Shown here one piece after another: positions 63,701 through 64,000 of a DNA stretch of 64,000 nucleotides. A model generated the notes under the pieces. That model did not search any database and was not told the origin of the DNA. It saw only the letters and a program-made list of their open reading frames with translations. Each line of letters begins with the position of its first letter. The first letter of the stretch is position 1. The DNA is from an uncultured Pseudoteredinibacter sp. (GTDB lineage: Bacteria; Pseudomonadota; Gammaproteobacteria; Pseudomonadales; Cellvibrionaceae). The stretch spans positions 235,041-299,040 of the forward strand of contig NZ_CANMSS010000006.1 of NCBI RefSeq assembly GCF_947500695.1, written 5' to 3'. The translations under genes were made by a program, and so were the position numbers.

Positions 63701-64000
63701 TGGGCTGTTCGCTGTGCCGTCAGTAAGCGACAAGGTTAGAGTCGCCCCTTGTGCAGCATCACTAACTACAACACCAAAGACGGTATCCTGGCCTTCATCT
63801 ACAGTGACATCACCTGTACCAGTATTCGGTTGGCCAACATTAACCGTAGGCTCATTGGTGTCGTTAATAGTACCCGTAGCGGTATCGCTTACATCCGTAC
63901 CGTTACTATTTAAATCTGCGGTGAGCGTAAAGGTTTCGGAATTCTCATCAAGATCATCGACCAATGTATTGGTGCGAACATCTAAGGTTTGATTCCCACC
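60755..64000 (-). CDS. large repetitive exported protein with vWA domain (C-terminal part)
   Basis: The frame is open to the window edge, so the N-terminus is missing; about 1080 residues are visible. The order from the N-side: at least two nearly identical 131-residue beta modules (NEPTVNVGQPNTGTGDVTVDEG, VVVSDAAQGATLTLSLTDGT, DFQYREAGTTTWIDVPANG; Calx-beta-like), a third diverged copy, a VCBS/T1SS-143-like domain (NNPFAISLSGPSGI, WSYDSGSRTLTGSYDD), and a vWA domain with an intact MIDAS (VLDISGSMAGS, GGWTNYDGAL, FLSDGEPTA). The last 200 residues are acidic and have no recognisable RTX nonapeptides. Such proteins are usually type I secreted adhesins. The start and any secretion genes lie outside the window. 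Confidence 0.85.
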   Translation of the reverse strand, partial: GGNQTLDVRTNTLVDDLDENSETFTLTADLNSNGTDVSDTATGTINDTNEPTVNVGQPNTGTGDVTVDEGQDTVFGVVVSDAAQGATLTLSLTDGTANSPLDYNTGDFQYREAGTTTWIDVPANGEITLTNGGNQTLDVRTNTLVDDLDENSETFTLTADLNSNGTDVSDNATGTINDTNEPTVNVGQPNTGTGDVTVDEGQDTVFGVVVSDAAQGATLTLSLTDGTANSPLDYNTGDFQYREAGTTTWIDVPANGEITLTNGGNQTLDVRTNTLVDDLDESSETFTLTADLNSNGTDVSDTATGTINDINEPTISVGQPNTGTGDVTVNEGENAVFGVLVGEAALNSQVELNLIVGTAVTPGDFNAALFQYRLGDSGPWLDVPANRIIDLPGGGNQLIQVRTDTVSDLIDEADESFTLSAELSSNGSTVSDTGLGTILDDDETPDNLQASSATVSEEGITPTGLPDSIGSPTDTTDSASATGTISFDDAGDNNPFAISLSGPSGISSAGNAVVWSYDSGSRTLTGSYDDNGTPVTVATVILDPLVSNTGSHSMDYTVTFERGIDHPVANVEDVLDLQFGISIDDGVNPVANSNFTVSVEDDSPLVEDVTRQIEVPPAQTNLMIVLDISGSMAGSNLALAKEAINRLIDTYEANGDVRVTIVGFSTSASVEQPYWQSSDAAKLDVDALSAGGWTNYDGALAVAQTAYTGANNGNMLANAKNVLYFLSDGEPTAADGDVNVLANSPVLDQNSSPGNADFGIQANEESAWITFLNSNDVDAYSFGMGTGPTLASLNPIAYDGENGVDKDAIQVDDLNDLDDALQSTVEIPEVDGNLLGNLGGLFGADGGIILEFVDRRDTPDDSSDDVLYRYNRLTDEITNTQTGVVISGQTLLITTALGAELTVDMISGDYSYQANYQVTSDVSEYFGFRLLDVDGDVSQNSDPAAPDPNNALLTFNVTRASSSSSPFRIQRAEPESILEEQDNIVMFPATDGISSVPATLLAENSDLANFEGLTGIDFGDILDTTEAESLDHWFADNVVTIVSSKPEGPLNEEATAADVYDAFMPDSPLSNAIMQDEIALL
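63228..63799. repeat. 179-bp identical blocks in tandem 393-bp repeats
   Basis: Bases 63228-63406 and 63621-63799 are identical over 179 positions, 393 bases apart, inside the repeat protein gene. The flanking parts of each 393-bp unit differ at many third codon positions, so the identity is patchy. Confidence 0.92.

Noticed and set aside
62844..63992. Plus-strand open frames across the repeat protein
   Set aside because: They are mirror frames of the tandem repeats, Ser/Val/Pro-rich, with no ribosome sites.
1..64000. CRISPR array, tRNA, rRNA or insertion sequence
   Set aside because: No regularly spaced direct repeats with spacers, no cloverleaf or rRNA core, and no transposase-like frame were noticed.

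Overview
The window looks like chromosomal DNA from a free-living, probably marine, gammaproteobacterium (Cellvibrionales-like is a guess from gene content only). Clues are a moderate GC content, a TonB-dependent receptor, PqiABC, YghU, an IPTL-CTERM protein, abundant chemotaxis and cyclic-di-GMP proteins, and fatty-acid/amine catabolic genes. I see no tRNA, rRNA, CRISPR array, integrase or insertion sequence. Both ends cut genes: a TonB-dependent receptor on the left and a repetitive vWA/adhesin-type protein on the right.

Layout. 1-8 kb: receptor end, a membrane protein, a secreted serine hydrolase, a small membrane protein that may start at ATT, an IPTL-CTERM surface protein, a chemoreceptor and an MFS transporter. 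8.2-13.3 kb: a four-gene operon encoding a DUF3348-like protein, a 914-residue MotA/TolQ/ExbB-like channel subunit with a huge coiled-coil tail (DUF802-like), a MotB/OmpA-like partner carrying the membrane Asp, and a DUF2894-like protein. This looks like a proton-driven motor of the same architecture as Zorya ZorAB but without the Zorya effectors, and it is the best candidate for an uncharacterised system. 13.4-16.8 kb: pqiABC, an inter-membrane lipid transport system. 16.9-22 kb: a PAS-GGDEF-EAL protein and two coupled exported four-helix sensor-like proteins. 22.4-25.8 kb: a porin-like protein, Acr3 and an AraC regulator.

25.9-31.2 kb: a probable detoxification group (flavodoxin-fold reductase fused to a SnoaL-like domain, an alpha/beta hydrolase with Cys at the nucleophile position, a SnoaL-like exported protein, divergent LysR, YghU glutathione enzyme, DUF2306). 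31.2-32.7 kb: a zinc-starvation pair, MerC plus COG0523 GTPase, behind a Zur-like box. 32.8-39.9 kb: a secreted zincin, a ClpP-like lipoprotein, an RstAB-like two-component system coupled to gloA and two membrane proteins, and an SRAP (YedK/HMCES) protein. 40-47.9 kb: a hybrid kinase, a REC-GGDEF-EAL regulator, an FAD amine oxidoreductase and a three-PAS soluble chemoreceptor. 47.9-50.5 kb: small metabolic genes. 50.7-60.7 kb: a catabolic region (TetR, Rieske oxygenase, two acyl-CoA dehydrogenases, PQQ dehydrogenase-cytochrome fusion, LuxR, class III aminotransferase, TetR), with several striking palindromes and a structured intergenic inverted-repeat element. 60.7-64 kb: the vWA/Calx-beta-like repeat protein.

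Family names come from reading the sequences and from memory of the families; no database search was run.
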